A stretch of DNA of 34,571 bases from NCBI GenBank assembly GCA_031274495.1, contig JAISQB010000028.1, positions 1-34,571 of the forward strand, given 5' to 3'. A program made the position numbers and the translations under genes. The notes below the pieces were generated by a model. That model was not told where the DNA came from. It did not search any database and was given only the letters and a program-made list of their open reading frames with translations. This document shows, in pieces, positions 32,097 through 34,571 of the stretch. The DNA comes from Campylobacteraceae bacterium (GTDB lineage: Bacteria > Campylobacterota > Campylobacteria > Campylobacterales > Campylobacteraceae). Position 1 is the stretch's first letter. The number at the start of each line of letters is the position of its first letter.

Positions 32097-33170
32097 ATGT
32101 TTCGCGTTGTAATTTTTATATGTTTGGGGGCATTTATGCTCTACGCAAAGCCCGTAGTTACGGTCAGCATCCTGCCTCAGCAATATATGGTAGAAAAGAT
32201 CGCCGGCGATACGGTGGATGTTTTGGTGATGGTCGCGGCAAGTGCCAATCACGAGACTTACGAACCCAAACCCAGCCAGATGAAGCTCTTGGCAAAATCG
32301 GATATATATTTTACGATAGGACTGCCGTTCGAGAGGGCGTGGCTCGATAGATTTACCGCCGCTTCGCCAAAACTTAGCGTAACGGATGTGGGCAAGGGTA
32401 TCGAAAAGATCGGGCTGGAGGATCATCATCACGACGCGCACGAGCACGAACATAATGTGCACGCGTATCACGATGATGACCACGAGTATAGCTCACACGC
32501 AGACCACGATGATGAACACGACGCTCACGATGGGCACGAACACAGTGCACACGCAAGTCACGATGCGCACGATAAACACGCAGACTACGACAGTGAACAC
32601 GAGCATAGCACACACGCGGAGCACGACGATGACGAACATAATGCACACGCAAGTCACGAACACGGCACTCACGCGGATCACGATGCGCACGAGCTTGACC
32701 CGCACATCTGGCTTGACCCTGCCCTCGTCAAAATTCAGTCCAAAACCATCGCCGACACTCTATCTCTCAAATACCCGCAAAATGCCGCGCTTTATGCGAA
32801 AAATTATGAGAGTTTTTCAAAAGAGTTGGACGCGCTGGACGCTAAGCTCTCCAAAAAACTCACCGCGCTGAAAAACAGAAGCTTTTTTGTATTTCACCCT
32901 TCGTGGGGCTACTTTGCCAAAAGGTACGGTTTGGAGCAGATATATGTCGAGGTTGAGGGACGAGAGCCCAAAGCCGCCGAACTTATCGAGATATTGAAAA
33001 AAGCGAAAGAGAAAAATATCAAAGCTCTTTTAGTTGAGCCTCAGGTTTCAGAAAAAAACGCTAAAATAGTCGCCAAAGAGATAGGGGCAAAGCTCATCAA
33101 AGTGGACCCTGTCAAAAAAGATGTGAGCAAAAATTTGGACGAGGTGGCAGATATGCTGTTGGGAATTTAG
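32097..33170 (+). CDS. znuA: Zinc ABC transporter substrate-binding protein with long His-rich loop
   Basis: A periplasmic zinc-binding protein, 357 residues. A signal peptide (MFRVVIFICLGAFMLYAKP) precedes the cluster A-1 fold: VTVSILPQQYMVEKIAGDTV, the first ligand in SANHETYEPKPSQM, the second in DPHIWLDPA, the third in FHPSWGYFAKRYGL, and an acidic ligand near EPQVSEKNAK. Residues about 110-198 form a His/Asp/Glu insert with about 30 His, far longer than the loop of most ZnuA proteins. ATG at 32097 is chosen over 32094 for spacing to GAGGAG. First gene of znuACB; its regulation is probably through the upstream boxes. Confidence 0.92.
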   Translation: MFRVVIFICLGAFMLYAKPVVTVSILPQQYMVEKIAGDTVDVLVMVAASANHETYEPKPSQMKLLAKSDIYFTIGLPFERAWLDRFTAASPKLSVTDVGKGIEKIGLEDHHHDAHEHEHNVHAYHDDDHEYSSHADHDDEHDAHDGHEHSAHASHDAHDKHADYDSEHEHSTHAEHDDDEHNAHASHEHGTHADHDAHELDPHIWLDPALVKIQSKTIADTLSLKYPQNAALYAKNYESFSKELDALDAKLSKKLTALKNRSFFVFHPSWGYFAKRYGLEQIYVEVEGREPKAAELIEILKKAKEKNIKALLVEPQVSEKNAKIVAKEIGAKLIKVDPVKKDVSKNLDEVADMLLGI

Positions 33171-33173
33171 CCG

Positions 33174-33896
33174 ATGTTGCGGATCGAAAATCTATCTTTC
33201 GCGTATGATAAAGAGCCCATCCTTGAAAATATAAATTTTGAGTACGACAAAAGGGACTTTTTGGCACTCGTGGGACCAAACGGCAGCGGTAAAAGCACAC
33301 TTTTGAAGCTTATCTTGGGGCTTTTGGAACCAAGCGGCGGCAAGATAGAGCTTTCCTGCGACAGGATAGGCTATGTCCCGCAAGATACACTCATAAACAA
33401 AGATTTCCCTATAACCGTTTTGGATATCGTGCTGATGGGAAGGCTTAGGAAAAACGGATTTGGCTTTTACTCCAAAGAAGACAAAAAGATGGCGTTTGAC
33501 GCGCTATCAAGGGTGGGGATGGAAGATTTGGCACGCAACAAGATAAGCGCCCTCTCAGGCGGTCAAAGACAGCGCGTCTTTATAGCCAGAGCGCTTGCGT
33601 GTAAAAGCGAGTTGCTGGTCCTTGATGAGCCAACTGCGAGCGTTGATATGCAAGGGCAGATACAGATATATGAGCTACTCAAATCCCTCAACGAGACAAA
33701 AGGTGTCATCGTGGTAAGTCACGACATCAATATAGCCCTTGGCTACGCGACAAAGATAGCGTACCTCAGCCGCACGCTCTTTATGCACGAGCCATCCTCC
33801 GTCACGCAGGAGAGTTTTTTAAGGACCCTGCAATCAAACAACGGTCACAACTGCCCCGTGGATGTGCTGATGACCAACACTTGCACGCATTGCTAA
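33174..33896 (+). CDS. znuC: Zinc ABC transporter ATP-binding protein
   Basis: A 240-residue ATPase: Walker A GPNGSGKST near residue 38, Q-loop YVPQDTLINK, signature LSGGQRQR near 128, Walker B LLVLDEPTASVD and H-loop VVSHDIN. The C-terminal tail after residue 200 ends TNTCTHC and, with HNCPVDV, carries extra Cys and His that could sense or bind metal. It starts three bases after znuA stops and ends 10 bases before znuB. Confidence 0.92.
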   Translation: MLRIENLSFAYDKEPILENINFEYDKRDFLALVGPNGSGKSTLLKLILGLLEPSGGKIELSCDRIGYVPQDTLINKDFPITVLDIVLMGRLRKNGFGFYSKEDKKMAFDALSRVGMEDLARNKISALSGGQRQRVFIARALACKSELLVLDEPTASVDMQGQIQIYELLKSLNETKGVIVVSHDINIALGYATKIAYLSRTLFMHEPSSVTQESFLRTLQSNNGHNCPVDVLMTNTCTHC

Positions 33897-33906
33897 AGGA
33901 GGCGTT

Positions 33907-34571
33907 TTGATAGAGGCTTTGGAGTTCACATTTATGCAAAACGCCCTACTTTCGGGCGTGTTAGTGAGTATATCGTGCGGCATCGTCGGAAGTTTGATAG
34001 TGGTAAACCGTATGGTATTTATCGCGGGCGGTATCGCGCACGGGGCTTACGGCGGACTTGGGATCGCCTTTTTGCTGGGCATTTCGCCAATATTTGGGAC
34101 TTTGGCATTTTCCGTTATGCTCTCACTCGTCATAGCCTTTTTATCCTACAAAAACCAAGCTCGTATCGACGCGGTGATAGGCGCCATCTGGGCTTTTGGA
34201 ATGGCTGTGGGTATTATATGCGTGGATTTGACCGCGGGGTATAATGTAGACTTGATGAGCTTTTTGTTCGGCAGCATTTTGAGTGTCTCAAGCGGTGATT
34301 TGTGGCTCGTGGGGATAGTGTGCATTCTCATCGCGGCGGTTGTGGGCGTTTTTTATAAAGAGTTTTTGGCTATCAGTTTTGATATGGAGTTCGCGAAACT
34401 TCAAGGCTTAAACACAAAGCTTTTTTACACCGTCTTGATGATATTAACGGCGCTTTGCATAGTAGCCGCCATCCGTGCAGTGGGGCTTATCTTGGTCGTA
34501 GCGCTCTTAAGCATCCCGCCATATATCGCCGAGAAATTTTGCTCAAAGCTCTTAAGTATGATGATACTCTC
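33907..34571 (+). CDS. znuB: Zinc ABC transporter permease, 3' end cut by window
   Basis: Permease of the ABC-3 family, 221 codons seen before the window ends. The start is TTG at 33907 with a very strong AAAGGAGG. Helices are visible throughout (ALLSGVLVSISCGIVGSLIVV, GAYGGLGIAFLLG, MLSLVIAFLSY, IGAIWAFGMAVGIICVDL, LVGIVCILIAAVVGVFY, VGLILVVALLSIPP). The family blocks GGIAHGAYGGLG and LQGLNTK are present. Cotranscribed with znuA and znuC. Confidence 0.92.
   Translation, partial: MIEALEFTFMQNALLSGVLVSISCGIVGSLIVVNRMVFIAGGIAHGAYGGLGIAFLLGISPIFGTLAFSVMLSLVIAFLSYKNQARIDAVIGAIWAFGMAVGIICVDLTAGYNVDLMSFLFGSILSVSSGDLWLVGIVCILIAAVVGVFYKEFLAISFDMEFAKLQGLNTKLFYTVLMILTALCIVAAIRAVGLILVVALLSIPPYIAEKFCSKLLSMMIL

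Noticed and set aside
32374-32871. Alternative-frame and antisense ORFs over the His-rich part of znuA
   Set aside because: The repetitive His/Asp codons keep other frames open; they have no start signals or family sense.

Overview
All calls here were made by eye from sequence and translations; no searches were run. The window looks like a Campylobacterota (Epsilonproteobacteria) chromosome. The evidence is a threonyl-tRNA synthetase that starts directly at its editing domain (no TGS domain), infC overlapping thrS while rpmI-rplT lie elsewhere, a CcoG cytochrome oxidase assembly protein, a catalase followed at once by an ankyrin-repeat partner, an EptA/EptC-type phosphoethanolamine transferase, and a short S21 with the typical MPGIKVHP start. 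Genus is not resolved.

Layout. 1-4 kb: a truncated 2-hydroxyacid dehydrogenase with an abutting HTH/coiled-coil protein gene, a divergent DUF898 membrane protein + M48 protease operon, then rpsU. 4.1-6.7 kb: a resolvase-fold protein that appears to have lost its catalytic residues, ccoG, and a small exported protein. 6.8-7.5 kb: rpmI and rplT. 7.5-8.2 kb: no intact gene, but a frameshifted DUF3601-like relic. 8.2-10.8 kb: ilvD and an unassigned exported protein. 10.9-12.1 kb: tRNA-Gly, -Leu, -Cys and -Ser with a 50-residue lipoprotein gene between the last two, then a HEAGH membrane protein. 12.3-15.7 kb: prfA and rpsT on the minus strand; glmM and lspA on the plus strand. 15.7-18.4 kb: an AT-rich single gene for a PHP + SMC-like ATPase (TrlF type), probably acquired and possibly defensive. 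18.5-21.2 kb: eptA, tRNA-Ser, a TM2 protein, tRNA-Val. 21.3-23.7 kb: thrS-infC. 23.7-24.9 kb: a decayed array of 60-70 bp repeats running into an inverted, broken catalase copy, then a PerR/Fur-like box. 24.9-26.8 kb: katA and its ankyrin partner. 26.9-30.1 kb: an AT-rich operon hxsA-hxsD-hxsB-hxsC. 30.5-31.5 kb: a YbaK-like deacylase and a hotdog thioesterase. 31.5-34.6 kb: a Zur-like regulator with a small lipoprotein gene, divergent from znuA-znuC-znuB (znuB cut by the window end).

The most striking system is the His-Xaa-Ser (Hxs) peptide-modification operon. It encodes an 84-residue secreted precursor ending in eight consecutive His-Xaa-Ser triplets, an HxsD protein and two different radical SAM maturases. 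The families are recognised from comparative genomics; the chemistry and role of the product are not evident from the sequence. Second is the zinc locus: two near-identical 15-bp palindromes sit between a Fur-family regulator and a ZnuA with a roughly 90-residue His-rich insert. Third is the decayed repeat array with the catalase relic.
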